From: an uncultured Bacteroidales bacterium
GTDB lineage: Bacteria > Bacteroidota > Bacteroidia > Bacteroidales > UBA932
Assembly (NCBI GenBank): GCA_934680015.1
Contig: CAKUSP010000001.1
Span: forward strand, 1 to 64,000
Reading direction: 5' to 3'
Length of the DNA: 64,000 bases
The position numbers and the translations under genes are program-made. This document shows positions 36,086 through 43,836 of the stretch, piece after piece. Below the pieces are notes generated by a model that made no database searches, had not been told where the DNA came from, and saw only the letters and a list, made by a program, of their open reading frames with translations. How positions within the stretch are numbered: the stretch's first letter is position 1; the number at the start of each line of letters is the position of its first letter.

Positions 36086-36364
36086 ATGACTAAAGCAGAA
36101 ATTGTTAACAGCATCTCAAAGGCAACAGGCATTGAGAAGGCAACTACTCTGGCAGTGGTAGAGGCATTTATGGACACTGTCAAAGATTCACTTTCTAAGG
36201 GCGAGGCCGTTTATCTTCGTGGATTCGGAAGCTTCATTATTAAGCATCGTGCACAGAAGGCCGCTCGTAATATCACAGCTAAGACTACTGTCATAGTTCC
36301 AGCACACGATATTCCGGCTTTCAAACCTTGCGATGAGTTCGAGAAACTTGTTCAGGGAAAGTAA
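36086..36364 (+). CDS. HU/IHF-family DNA-binding protein
   Basis: This 92-residue protein has the complete HU fold: N-terminal helices MTKAEIVNSISKATGIEK, the GFGSFIIKHRAQKAARN start of the DNA-binding arm and PAFKPCDEF at the C-terminus. The arm carries Ala-Arg-Asn followed by a Thr-Val run rather than the usual NPxTG(E), so the intercalating Pro region (VPAHDIPAF) is slightly atypical. It binds and bends DNA in the nucleoid. Confidence 0.92.
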   Translation: MTKAEIVNSISKATGIEKATTLAVVEAFMDTVKDSLSKGEAVYLRGFGSFIIKHRAQKAARNITAKTTVIVPAHDIPAFKPCDEFEKLVQGK

Positions 36365-36384
36365 TTTTTAATTAATTTATAATT

Positions 36385-36474
36385 ATGCCGAACGGTAAAA
36401 AGCACAAACGCCATAAGATGGCGACACACAAGCGTAAAAAGCGTTTGCGTAAGAACAGACACAAGAAAAAGTAA
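36385..36474 (+). CDS. AURKAIP1/COX24-type small basic ribosome-associated protein
   Basis: This is a 29-residue protein, MPNGKKHKRHKMATHKRKKR followed by a short basic tail. Eighteen residues are Lys, Arg or His by eye, with a KRHKMATHKRKKRLRKNRHKKK core shared with AURKAIP1/COX24-like proteins. Such mini-proteins are conserved in Bacteroidota and related to mitochondrial mS38, so a small-subunit location is likely. It lies 20 nt after the HU gene and before a terminator. Confidence 0.85.
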   Translation: MPNGKKHKRHKMATHKRKKRLRKNRHKKK

Positions 36475-36483
36475 GTCGCATAG

Positions 36484-36518
36484 AGGTCCTCGGTAGTCCG
36501 ATGGGCCTTTTTGTTTTT
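36484..36518 (+). terminator. Terminator or attenuator ahead of rng
   Basis: AGGTCC/GGGCCT and TCGG/CCGA form one long stem (36484-36508) followed by TTTTTGTTTTTG. It ends 5 nt before the rng start codon, so any transcript that enters rng from the HU gene must read through it. Confidence 0.75.
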
Positions 36519-36522
36519 GTTT

Positions 36523-38097
36523 ATGTCCACAGAAATTGAAAAGCAGGAAAAAGATTTGGTGGTGTCCGTAGGACCTACTGAAGTTAAACTCGCGCTTATG
36601 GAAAATCATAAGTTAATAGAGTTTAACAGAGAGTCAAGTCAGGGGCACAGCTATTCTGTCGGAGATGTCTTCTTGGGAAAGGTTAAGAAGGTAATGCCGG
36701 CATTAAATGCTGCTTTCGTAGATATCGGTGACACAAAGGAGGCATTTATCCACTATCTGGATTTGGGATTGTATTTTCATTCTTTTGACACTTTTGTTAA
36801 GAAGAGTAATCAGAATTGTGATCTCAAGCAGTTGTATTCGTCTATACCCATTGGCCCAGCGCTTGAAAAAGAAGGCCATATAGAAAACGAACTGCAGGTT
36901 GGCCAGATGCTGATATGCCAGATCGTGAAGGAGCCGATTTCTACAAAAGGGTCTCGCTTGACTGCTGAGATTTCATTGGCAGGACGTAATATTGTATTGC
37001 TCCCTTTCGCGCAGAAAGTGAGTGTTTCTTCCAAAATATCTTCGAAAGAAGAACGAAAAAGACTCGAAACACTAGTCAGAAATATTTTGCCCCACAATTA
37101 TGGTGCGATAATTCGTACTGCATCTGAGGGTAAGAATGCAGCAGTACTGGTGGCAGAAGCAAAGTCTCTTATAGAAAAGTGGGAGGATTCATGGAAGCAA
37201 ATTGCTCGATGTAAATCTGTTGAGCTACTGTTTACCGAGTATTCAAAGACCACTACTATGCTTAGAGATCTTCTCAATGACACATTTACAAATATATATG
37301 TGGATGATGAGAAGGTTTATGAAGAGACGAAAAAGTATATTTCCCTTATTTCTCCAGAGCAGGAAAAGATCGTAAAACTTTACGAAGGGAAGGAGCCTAT
37401 TTTCGATCATTTCGAAGTTACTCGCCAGATAAAAAGTTCATTTGGAAAAGTGGTGCCTATGAGGCAAGGTGCGTACTTGGTCATAGAAAGTACCGAAGCC
37501 ATGAATGTTATAGATGTGAATAGTGGTACCCGGGCTAAAACCTCAGACTACGAACAGAATGTTTTTGATGTCAATAAGATAGCCGCAGAAGAAATAGCGC
37601 GTCAGCTTCGTCTTCGTGATATGGGTGGAATTATAATAGTGGATTTCATAGATATGGATTCGCAAGAGCATCGTAATGAACTTCATAAATATATGATGAA
37701 CTTGATGGCTTCTGACAGGGCTAAGCATAATGTTTTGCCTCTGACTAAATTCGGCTTGATGCAGATAACACGTCAGAGAATACGTCCTGTTACAGAAATT
37801 AATACGCAGGAGCAGTGTCCTTTGTGCCATGGCACTGGAAAAGTTGCTTCTTCGGTGGTAATCGACGAACAGATAGAGCGTAAACTCGCTTATTATGTCA
37901 CGGAAAAAGGATGTCGTGAATTTACTTTGAAAGTGAGTCCTATATTGGGCGCTTACCTTTCTCGTGGCTTATGGAATAACTCCTATCTTTCGAAATGGAA
38001 GAAGAAATATAAATGTAAGATCAAGTTGGTAGAGGATACTGGTCTTTCAGTCTTGCAATATGAATTCTATGATTCTGAAGGCGAACTTCTCGAATAA
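36523..38097 (+). CDS. rng: Ribonuclease G/E family protein
   Basis: This 524-residue protein starts at ATG 36523; a TTG at 36511 lies inside the terminator T-run. It has an S1-like RNA-binding domain (GDVFLGKVKKVMPALNAAFVDIGDTKEAF), the catalytic DVNSGT motif (metal-binding Asp) and the zinc-link CPLCHGTGK. There is no long RNase E C-terminal scaffold, so it is RNase G-like, used in rRNA maturation and mRNA decay. No promoter other than read-through was identified. Confidence 0.92.
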   Translation: MSTEIEKQEKDLVVSVGPTEVKLALMENHKLIEFNRESSQGHSYSVGDVFLGKVKKVMPALNAAFVDIGDTKEAFIHYLDLGLYFHSFDTFVKKSNQNCDLKQLYSSIPIGPALEKEGHIENELQVGQMLICQIVKEPISTKGSRLTAEISLAGRNIVLLPFAQKVSVSSKISSKEERKRLETLVRNILPHNYGAIIRTASEGKNAAVLVAEAKSLIEKWEDSWKQIARCKSVELLFTEYSKTTTMLRDLLNDTFTNIYVDDEKVYEETKKYISLISPEQEKIVKLYEGKEPIFDHFEVTRQIKSSFGKVVPMRQGAYLVIESTEAMNVIDVNSGTRAKTSDYEQNVFDVNKIAAEEIARQLRLRDMGGIIIVDFIDMDSQEHRNELHKYMMNLMASDRAKHNVLPLTKFGLMQITRQRIRPVTEINTQEQCPLCHGTGKVASSVVIDEQIERKLAYYVTEKGCREFTLKVSPILGAYLSRGLWNNSYLSKWKKKYKCKIKLVEDTGLSVLQYEFYDSEGELLE

Positions 38098-38115
38098 AGA
38101 ATTATTTAAAAAAAG

Positions 38116-38152
38116 TAGCGGGCCAACTATATAACTGGTCCGCTATCTTTTT
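38116..38152. terminator. Bidirectional terminator, rng / rpsU
   Basis: TAGCGGGCCA pairs with TGGTCCGCTA (one G-T pair). T-rich stretches lie on both sides, so it can serve rng on the plus strand and rpsU on the minus strand. Confidence 0.85.
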
Positions 38153-38180
38153 AAATCCCAAAGAATTATGGGTGATATGA

Positions 38181-38375
38181 TTACTGCTCTTCTTCAAGAC
38201 GAAGATGCTGCACATAGATGGCTTTCATCTTAGCCATACGTCTTTTAACGCAAGGTTTCTCGAAATTCTTGCGAGCACGAAGTTCGCGAATAGCTCCTGT
38301 CTTTTCGAATTTTCTCTTGAATTTTTTCAGAGCTTTTTCGATATTTTCACCATCTTTTACTGGTACGATAATCAT
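38181..38375 (-). CDS. rpsU: 30S ribosomal protein S21
   Basis: This 64-residue protein has the S21 pattern MIIVPVKDGENIEKALKKFK, FEKTGAIRELRARKNFEKP and a basic end. It binds the platform near the 16S rRNA 3' end. In Bacteroidota S21, with S6 and S18, is known to occlude the anti-Shine-Dalgarno. Its own mRNA has a near-perfect extended Shine-Dalgarno, unlike the other genes here, consistent with autoregulation by S21 supply. Confidence 0.96.
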   Translation of the reverse strand: MIIVPVKDGENIEKALKKFKRKFEKTGAIRELRARKNFEKPCVKRRMAKMKAIYVQHLRLEEEQ

Positions 38376-38382
38376 TCCTTAA

Positions 38383-38393
38383 ATCACCCCCTT
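38383..38393 (-). promoter_or_regulatory. Extended Shine-Dalgarno of rpsU
   Basis: The mRNA reads AAGGGGGUGAU, matching 10 of 11 bases of the ideal AAGGAGGUGAU; the one difference (G for A) can still pair as G-U with the anti-SD. The end of this block lies 7 nt before the AUG. No other gene in the window that I examined has a comparable site. Confidence 0.8.
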
Positions 38394-38404
38394 TTTCTCT
38401 AATA

Positions 38405-38430
38405 TTCAATGGCCTGTGAGAGGCATTGAA
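38405..38430 (-). promoter_or_regulatory. Hairpin in the rpsU leader
   Basis: TTCAATGCCT and AGGCCATTGAA (minus strand) pair across a 5-nt loop with one bulged base. It lies between the -7 box and the Shine-Dalgarno and may present or protect the ribosome site. Confidence 0.5.
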
Positions 38431-38441
38431 AAATTGGACTG

Positions 38442-38472
38442 CAAATATATGAAAAATTATTCTTTTTCCAAG
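38442..38472 (-). promoter_or_regulatory. rpsU promoter
   Basis: On the minus strand CTTG (38469-38472), a 19-nt spacer and TATATTTG (38442-38449) are one base from the full consensus. The leader would be about 60 nt. Confidence 0.6.
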
Positions 38473-38514
38473 TGTGGGCTTATAAGAATGATGAAAATTA
38501 TATGACGAGGACGA

Positions 38515-39576
38515 TTATTTTTCAAGGGTAAAATAATGCTTTCTAAGCCAATACTCAAACAATGGGTCTAATATCACAGCCTTGTCATTCTCATCGAAAG
38601 TGATGATTTCTTTTTTGCACAAAGCCTCCTTAAGGCGCTTTACATTGGCTGAGGAACTAAGATTATATTTTTCGATGACTGCGGCTGAACTGAACTTCGT
38701 TTCCCCTTGGAGGATAGCTTCTATAAAATTGATTTGAAAATCGGTAAGGTCATAAACTAAAGATGTAAATTCTGGCTCGTGTATGCTTATTATTGCCCTT
38801 ATGCTTTCATCTACCACAGCATCCGTAATGAATCCTCGACTAAGGCTATCACATATCGCAGCAAAGTGGGTTAAGTAATAGATATCTCCTTGGAATAGTT
38901 TGTATACGAGTTCTACCGCCTCGTCTTCTATGACTTTCCCATTGCTAAGAAAGCCCTTTGTGATGAAATTTAGTACTTCTTTATAGGTTATATTGTTAAG
39001 CTTAACGTGTAGGACTTTGCGATAGAGGAATTTGTGCTTTTCAAAGATGAATTTCATCCCATTTACTCCACTGCCAATCCATATTCGGCTGCATAGTGGT
39101 GTAGAGGTATGGGCCTCTATTTTCTTTAGAAGAGCCTCCCATCCTTGGGCTTTAAGTATATTTTGAAATTCAAAAAATAGCAGTATAATGTGAACGCCAT
39201 TTCTTGATGTTATTTTCCCAGGCAGTGAGAGTACAGAATCAGCACTTTTGTCTGGAAGACAATCCTCAATTATGCTATTTTTTTCTTGAGGAGTTTGGGT
39301 AACGGCCGATATCACCGATTCCGTAAGTATATTTAGAAAAGCATCGATGCTTCTTACAGATAGAAGGTTTATCTCGATAGCTATGAATTTCGTCCCTTCA
39401 ATGGATAATTCGGACAGGCTTTGCCTTATTAGTGATGCTTTGCCAATCTTTGCTCTTTCATAGATGGCTATATCCGTTCCTTGTTTAACAGCGTTTTTAA
39501 TTGCTTCTTTTTCAGCTTTTCTGCCAATAAACGATTTCCCGCTTACTCCTCTGTAATATGTGAAAGTAGTTTCCAT
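38515..39576 (-). CDS. AAA ATPase-like protein with degenerate nucleotide-binding motifs
   Basis: This 353-residue protein has the layout of Bacteroidota stand-alone AAA ATPases: SFIGRKAEKEAI at 15-26, a P-loop position at 40-48, a Walker B position at 131-136 and a C-terminal winged helix (about 290-350). The P-loop reads ERAKIGKAS, with E40 for the first Gly and A47 for Ser/Thr. The Walker B reads LLFFEF, with F135 replacing Asp. ATP hydrolysis is therefore doubtful. The neighbouring HTH gene has the same orientation. Function is unknown. Confidence 0.7.
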   Translation of the reverse strand: METTFTYYRGVSGKSFIGRKAEKEAIKNAVKQGTDIAIYERAKIGKASLIRQSLSELSIEGTKFIAIEINLLSVRSIDAFLNILTESVISAVTQTPQEKNSIIEDCLPDKSADSVLSLPGKITSRNGVHIILLFFEFQNILKAQGWEALLKKIEAHTSTPLCSRIWIGSGVNGMKFIFEKHKFLYRKVLHVKLNNITYKEVLNFITKGFLSNGKVIEDEAVELVYKLFQGDIYYLTHFAAICDSLSRGFITDAVVDESIRAIISIHEPEFTSLVYDLTDFQINFIEAILQGETKFSSAAVIEKYNLSSSANVKRLKEALCKKEIITFDENDKAVILDPLFEYWLRKHYFTLEK

Positions 39577-39641
39577 GCCACTTGCAAATATAACAAATTT
39601 GTTTGCTTGATGGTGTTCTCTAGTAAGTATTTTGGACTGAG

Positions 39642-39965
39642 TTAGAACATTGATTCATCGTTGTTGTATAGTTCATCGGGTGTCATACAGTTCTTTTTTT
39701 CATCTTGTAATATGTTTTTTATGAAAAGCGACAGGTTAGTATCTGTTGATGTTAGGCCTAGTTTTTTTCTTATAGTGCTGCTTAAATTATAATGACCTGA
39801 AGAGCCCAATAGTTCGCTAATTTCTTTTCCATTTAGACCGAGAATATATAAACAGATATAGTCGATTTCTATTTCATTTAAATCTTGTGTATTGAGTAAT
39901 GAAAATAACTTAGGGTATAATATGTTTAGAATTAATCTATTATTTTTTTTTGATAATTTTTCCAT
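39642..39965 (-). CDS. Small LuxR-type HTH protein
   Basis: This 107-residue protein has an HTH of the sigma-70 region 4/LuxR class: EIEIDYICLYILGLNGKEI, SELLGSSGHYNLSSTIRKKL. It resembles the C-terminal output of Bacteroidota sensor regulators, but no sensor domain is present. It lies 65 nt upstream of the pseudo-ATPase-like gene and diverges from the exported-paralogue gene (30-bp gap). It may control either or both, which is an inference. Confidence 0.6.
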   Translation of the reverse strand: MEKLSKKNNRLILNILYPKLFSLLNTQDLNEIEIDYICLYILGLNGKEISELLGSSGHYNLSSTIRKKLGLTSTDTNLSLFIKNILQDEKKNCMTPDELYNNDESMF

Positions 39966-39995
39966 AGCTTTGTTGTTGTATTAAATCACACAACT

Positions 39996-41177
39996 ATGAG
40001 TAAGATTATTGTTTTATTATTGTTCGGTTTCTTGGGGGTGACATTGTCTGCCCAAGACATTATTACGAAAAAGGATAGAACCACCTTGGATGTGAAGGTG
40101 CTGACAGCGACCCCTGAAGGCGTGAAGTATAAGATCAGTTCTGAATATAATGGTCCAGTTTATTTTATCTCTTCAGATGATTTTATTAAGATTCAGTATA
40201 AAAAGGCATTGCGGCCTAATATGAAATATAGTGAGCTGAGGCGGATGTATCGTACTAAGAACTATATGCATTATGAAAACGCTGCATATCAGCCTGGTCT
40301 TATGGGGATTGCTTCATTCTTGGTCCCAGGACTTGGCGCCTGTCTTGCCGATGAATGGGCAAGGGGACTACCATGTTTTGTGGGAACTAGTCTTTTAGGT
40401 GGTATTGCCTATGATATGTATACCAATGGCGCTCCAAACTATGCTCTTTGTGCTATGGCAGGTGGAGTCGCTCTTTGGATATGGAGTATAGTTGATGCTG
40501 TGAATATCAGTAAGGTAAAGAACATGTACATTCATGACTATATGAAGATGTATGGAGCTAATATAACTATTATGCCTTCTTTTTCTTGTGTGAAAATGAA
40601 TGATTCTACTATTCCTACCGCTGGTTTTAACACTTTCTTTAAATTTTTAGTTATGAAAAAAGTATTATTAATTGCATTGTTTGTCTGTATTTCATTTTGC
40701 GCTTTTGCGCAAAAAATGCCGGAATCTAAAGAGGGTCTTGTTCCTGGTATGAAATACGAGTATCTTAAGAAGATATATAAGCCTAAGGATTATTCTAAAT
40801 ATCCCGATGTATGGGGTGAGAGCCTTTTCTCTGTAGGACTTACTTCCCTTATTCTTCCTGGACTTGGGGATTGTCTTGTGGATGAAGGATTAAGAGGATT
40901 TATAAAATTTGGCTCAGCTTGCGCTTTAGTAGGTGCAGATTTAATTCTTAATGCTTACAATAAGGAGTATGCCATGTATTTTGGGTTTGGAATAATTGGT
41001 TACTGGATGTGGAATGTAGTGGATAGTATAAGGGTGGCGATGGTAAAGAACATGTACTTTAATGATTTGTATAACAATTATGGTATTAGGTTCAATATCG
41101 CACCGACTTTTAATCCTATTCTTACTCCAAGTGGGGTCGCCCCTTCTGCTGGCCTAGCGCTTTCTTTATCTTTCTAA
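39996..41177 (+). CDS. Fused tandem exported paralogues (probable frameshift fusion)
   Basis: The single open frame encodes 393 residues with two signal peptides: one at the N-terminus (MSKIIVLLLFGFLGVTLSAQ) and one starting at residue 220 (MKKVLLIALFVCISFCAFAQ). Each half has the same module: a RxMKYxxLRxxY-like strand, PGLG(A/D)CL(A/V)DE in a hydrophobic stretch, and VKNMYxxDxxxxYG. Removing one T from TTTT at 40625-40628 would make the first half end GLTLSLNF-stop at 40650, matching the second half's own ending GLALSLSF. The fusion is thus likely a recent one-base insertion or a sequence error. Family unknown. Confidence 0.7.
   Translation: MSKIIVLLLFGFLGVTLSAQDIITKKDRTTLDVKVLTATPEGVKYKISSEYNGPVYFISSDDFIKIQYKKALRPNMKYSELRRMYRTKNYMHYENAAYQPGLMGIASFLVPGLGACLADEWARGLPCFVGTSLLGGIAYDMYTNGAPNYALCAMAGGVALWIWSIVDAVNISKVKNMYIHDYMKMYGANITIMPSFSCVKMNDSTIPTAGFNTFFKFLVMKKVLLIALFVCISFCAFAQKMPESKEGLVPGMKYEYLKKIYKPKDYSKYPDVWGESLFSVGLTSLILPGLGDCLVDEGLRGFIKFGSACALVGADLILNAYNKEYAMYFGFGIIGYWMWNVVDSIRVAMVKNMYFNDLYNNYGIRFNIAPTFNPILTPSGVAPSAGLALSLSF
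40653..41177 (+). CDS. Second exported paralogue (independent start within the fused frame)
   Basis: From the ATG at 40653 a 174-residue protein begins with a complete signal peptide and continues through the second PGLGDCLVDE module to LALSLSF. If the upstream frame is restored, this is a separate gene starting 2 nt after the first gene's stop. Function is unknown; the Gly-rich hydrophobic segments suggest an envelope protein. Confidence 0.55.
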   Translation: MKKVLLIALFVCISFCAFAQKMPESKEGLVPGMKYEYLKKIYKPKDYSKYPDVWGESLFSVGLTSLILPGLGDCLVDEGLRGFIKFGSACALVGADLILNAYNKEYAMYFGFGIIGYWMWNVVDSIRVAMVKNMYFNDLYNNYGIRFNIAPTFNPILTPSGVAPSAGLALSLSF

Positions 41178-41195
41178 GAAAACCAATTTTCTTGT

Positions 41196-41235
41196 ACAAA
41201 AAGACCTTGAACTTTTTCAGCCCAAGGTCTTTTGT
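41196..41235. terminator. Bidirectional terminator, exported paralogues / tpiA
   Basis: ACAAAAAGACCTTG pairs with CAAGGTCTTTTGT across a 13-nt loop, with T-runs built into both strands. It serves the convergent genes on both sides. Confidence 0.85.
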
Positions 41236-41251
41236 CATAAAGGTTTTTTGT

Positions 41252-42007
41252 TTAGAATGATTTTGCTATTGAGAGGAAATCCTCTGCCTTGAGAGCAGCA
41301 CCTCCGATAAGTCCACCATCAATGTCTTCTTTAGCGAATAATTCTTTAGCATTAGATGGTTTGCATGAACCGCCGTAAAGGATGGAAGTCTCTTCTGCAA
41401 CTTCTTTACCGAACTGTTCTGAAAGAACGTTGCGGATGAATGCGTGAATCTCCTCTGCTTGCTCTGCAGTAGCAGTTTTGCCAGTTCCAATAGCCCAAAC
41501 AGGCTCGTATGCCACGATGATCTTTTTCATGTCTTCAGCACTGAAGTGTGAAAGTACATTTAAAATCTGCGCCTTAACGACATCGAAGTGCTTGCCGGCT
41601 TCTCTTTCTTCGAGTGTTTCGCCTACGCAGAGGATAACTCCAAGTCCATGTGCAAGTGCCAATTTTGTTTTCTCCACTAACTTCTCGTCAGTCTCGCCAT
41701 AATACTGACGACGCTCTGAATGTCCGAGAATGGTATATTCACAGTGAACGGATTCCAGCATTGCAGCTGAAACTTCACCTGTATATGCACCTTTTTCCTT
41801 ATCGGCGCAATTCTCTGCTGAAAGGCTAACTCTTGTACCTTTTACAACATCAGCTACAGGGTAGAGGTGTGTGAAAGGAGTAGCGATGATTAGTTTTACT
41901 TCTGTTGGAACTTCATTAGCTCCATTGACAACGGCTTTTGCAAGTTCAATTCCTTCTGGAACTGTAGTGTTCATCTTCCAGTTACCAGCAACGATTTTTT
42001 TTCTCAT
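41252..42007 (-). CDS. tpiA: Triosephosphate isomerase
   Basis: This 251-residue glycolytic enzyme starts at [13 protein letters not shown] (ATG 42007); the frame is open 41 codons further upstream but that part is not conserved. Catalytic residues are visible: K in GNWKMN, H in ILGHSERR and E in [23 protein letters not shown] box lies 33 nt upstream, which also argues for the short start. It diverges from tyrS. Confidence 0.95.
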   Translation of the reverse strand: MRKKIVAGNWKMNTTVPEGIELAKAVVNGANEVPTEVKLIIATPFTHLYPVADVVKGTRVSLSAENCADKEKGAYTGEVSAAMLESVHCEYTILGHSERRQYYGETDEKLVEKTKLALAHGLGVILCVGETLEEREAGKHFDVVKAQILNVLSHFSAEDMKKIIVAYEPVWAIGTGKTATAEQAEEIHAFIRNVLSEQFGKEVAEETSILYGGSCKPSNAKELFAKEDIDGGLIGGAALKAEDFLSIAKSF

Positions 42008-42040
42008 ATCAATATATGTTATATAATTTTTTTCCGAGCG

Positions 42041-42048
42041 CAAAGTTA
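42041..42048 (-). promoter_or_regulatory. -7 box for tpiA
   Basis: TAACTTTG on the minus strand, 33 nt before the ATG at 42007. No -33 TTTG was seen at standard spacing. Confidence 0.5.
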
Positions 42049-42182
42049 ACATTTTATTGTTAAATTTGTAAGGTTTGAGGAGTTGAATAATGCATCGATA
42101 GAGTTTGTGGGTGCGATTAAAGATATCCAAGTTAATTAGTTTTACGATTGATAGTATGGTCTAATTAGGCTAATATAGTTGT

Positions 42183-43472
42183 ATGAAAAATTTTGTAGAA
42201 GAGTTAAAATGGAGGGGGATGCTTCAAAATATCACCCCTGGAGTAGAAGAAGAATTGGCAAAAGGCCCTATGTCGGCTTATGTTGGAATTGATCCTACAG
42301 GGGATAGCCTTCATATAGGGCATCTGGTCAGTATAATGATATTAAAGCATTTCCAAGCATGTGAAAATAAACCATACGCTTTGGTAGGAGGGGCAACTGG
42401 AATGATAGGCGATCCTTCGATGAAAAGTCAGGAAAGGAACCTATTGGACGAGAAGACATTGGCCCATAATGTCAAGTGCATTAAGGCACAATTGGCAAAA
42501 TTCCTCGATTTCGAATCTGATGCACCTAATAAGGCGGAACTGGTCAATAACTACGACTGGATGAAGAACTACACTTTTATCGATTTCACAAGGGATATTG
42601 GCAAGCTTATCACAGTTAACTATATGATGAGTAAGGATTCGGTAAAAAAACGTCTAAGTAGGGATTCTTCCGAGGGCATGTCTTTTACGGAATTTACTTA
42701 CCAGCTTCTTCAAGGCTATGATTTTCTGTATCTATATGAGCACAATAACGTGCATCTTCAGTTAGGCGGTGCTGACCAGTGGGGTAACATTACTACAGGA
42801 ACTGAACTCATTAGAAAGACTCTTGGAAAAGAAGCCTATGCTCTTACTTGTCCGCTTATTACTAAGGCAGATGGCGGAAAATTTGGTAAGACGGAGAAGG
42901 GTAATATCTGGCTTGATGCAGAGCGTACTTCGCCATATCAGTTCTATCAGTTCTGGCTTAATGTAAGTGATGAAGATGCAGAGCGTTATATAAAGATATT
43001 CACTATGTTAGAGCGTGAGGTAATTGAATCTGCGATCGAGGAGCATCGTGCGGATCCAGGACGAAGAAGTCTTCAAAAACTCTTGGCCAAGGAAGTTACC
43101 CTTATGGTGCACGGACAGGACAATTATGAGATGGCGCTTAAGGCTTCTCAAATGCTTTTCGGAAAGGCTACAGCGGAAGATTTAAAAAGTCTGGATGAAA
43201 AGACCTTCTTATCAGTATTCGATGGCGTGCCGTCCTTTGAAATCGAGCATGCAGATCTTCCTGTAGGAATCTTGGATTTTCTTGCGGAAAAGACTAGCAT
43301 ATTCCCATCAAAGAGCGAAGCACGCAAGATGATACAGGGTAATGGTTTTTCTCTTAATAAAGAAAAAGTAACTGATATCTCGAGAGAAGTAAATGAGATG
43401 GATATTATAGACGGAAAGTATATCCTCGCACAGAAAGGTAAAAAGGATTACTTTATAATAACTGTTAAATAA
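42183..43472 (+). CDS. tyrS: Tyrosyl-tRNA synthetase
   Basis: This 429-residue class I synthetase has the HIGH motif as [10 protein letters not shown], the tyrosine site [30 protein letters not shown], a KMSKS-equivalent KFGKTEKGN and a C-terminal S4 RNA-binding domain (from about residue 360). It heads the tyrS-rbfA-permease-C1B cluster and overlaps rbfA by one base. Confidence 0.96.
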   Translation: MKNFVEELKWRGMLQNITPGVEEELAKGPMSAYVGIDPTGDSLHIGHLVSIMILKHFQACENKPYALVGGATGMIGDPSMKSQERNLLDEKTLAHNVKCIKAQLAKFLDFESDAPNKAELVNNYDWMKNYTFIDFTRDIGKLITVNYMMSKDSVKKRLSRDSSEGMSFTEFTYQLLQGYDFLYLYEHNNVHLQLGGADQWGNITTGTELIRKTLGKEAYALTCPLITKADGGKFGKTEKGNIWLDAERTSPYQFYQFWLNVSDEDAERYIKIFTMLEREVIESAIEEHRADPGRRSLQKLLAKEVTLMVHGQDNYEMALKASQMLFGKATAEDLKSLDEKTFLSVFDGVPSFEIEHADLPVGILDFLAEKTSIFPSKSEARKMIQGNGFSLNKEKVTDISREVNEMDIIDGKYILAQKGKKDYFIITVK

Positions 43473-43816
43473 TGGAAAATCAGTCAACTAGGCAATTGAA
43501 AGTCGGTCGCGAGTTGCAACGCGATCTCGCAGAGATACTTCGTAGCCGAGGTATGGCCGCATTTGGCGGTGCCATGGTAACCGTAAGTGAAGTAAGAGTA
43601 AGTGCAGACCTTTCCGTTGCGAAAGTATATGTAAGCATATTTCCATCTGAAAAGCAGCAGGCTGTAATGGAGCAGCTAAAGGAGGAAAACAAGCGCCTTC
43701 GTGGAGAGTTAGGGCGTATGGTGGCAAAACAGTTAAGAATAGTTCCAGAATTGGACTTTTATCTGGATACGACGCTGGATTATGCTGAACATATAGAAGA
43801 ACTCTTGAAAAAATAA
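43472..43816 (+). CDS. rbfA: Ribosome-binding factor A
   Basis: This 114-residue 16S rRNA maturation factor has the KH-like RbfA fold: STRQLKVGRELQRDLAEILR at the N-terminus, then VTVSEVRVSADLSVAKVYVS and IVPELDFYLDTTLDYAEHIEELL at the end. The tyrS stop and rbfA start overlap (TAATG). Confidence 0.93.
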   Translation: MENQSTRQLKVGRELQRDLAEILRSRGMAAFGGAMVTVSEVRVSADLSVAKVYVSIFPSEKQQAVMEQLKEENKRLRGELGRMVAKQLRIVPELDFYLDTTLDYAEHIEELLKK

Positions 43817-43836
43817 TCTGAGAGCGAAAAAAATAT

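Noticed and set aside
42008-42130. Longer tpiA start at 42130
   Set aside because: The extra 41 residues are not conserved and overlap a TAACTTTG promoter box.
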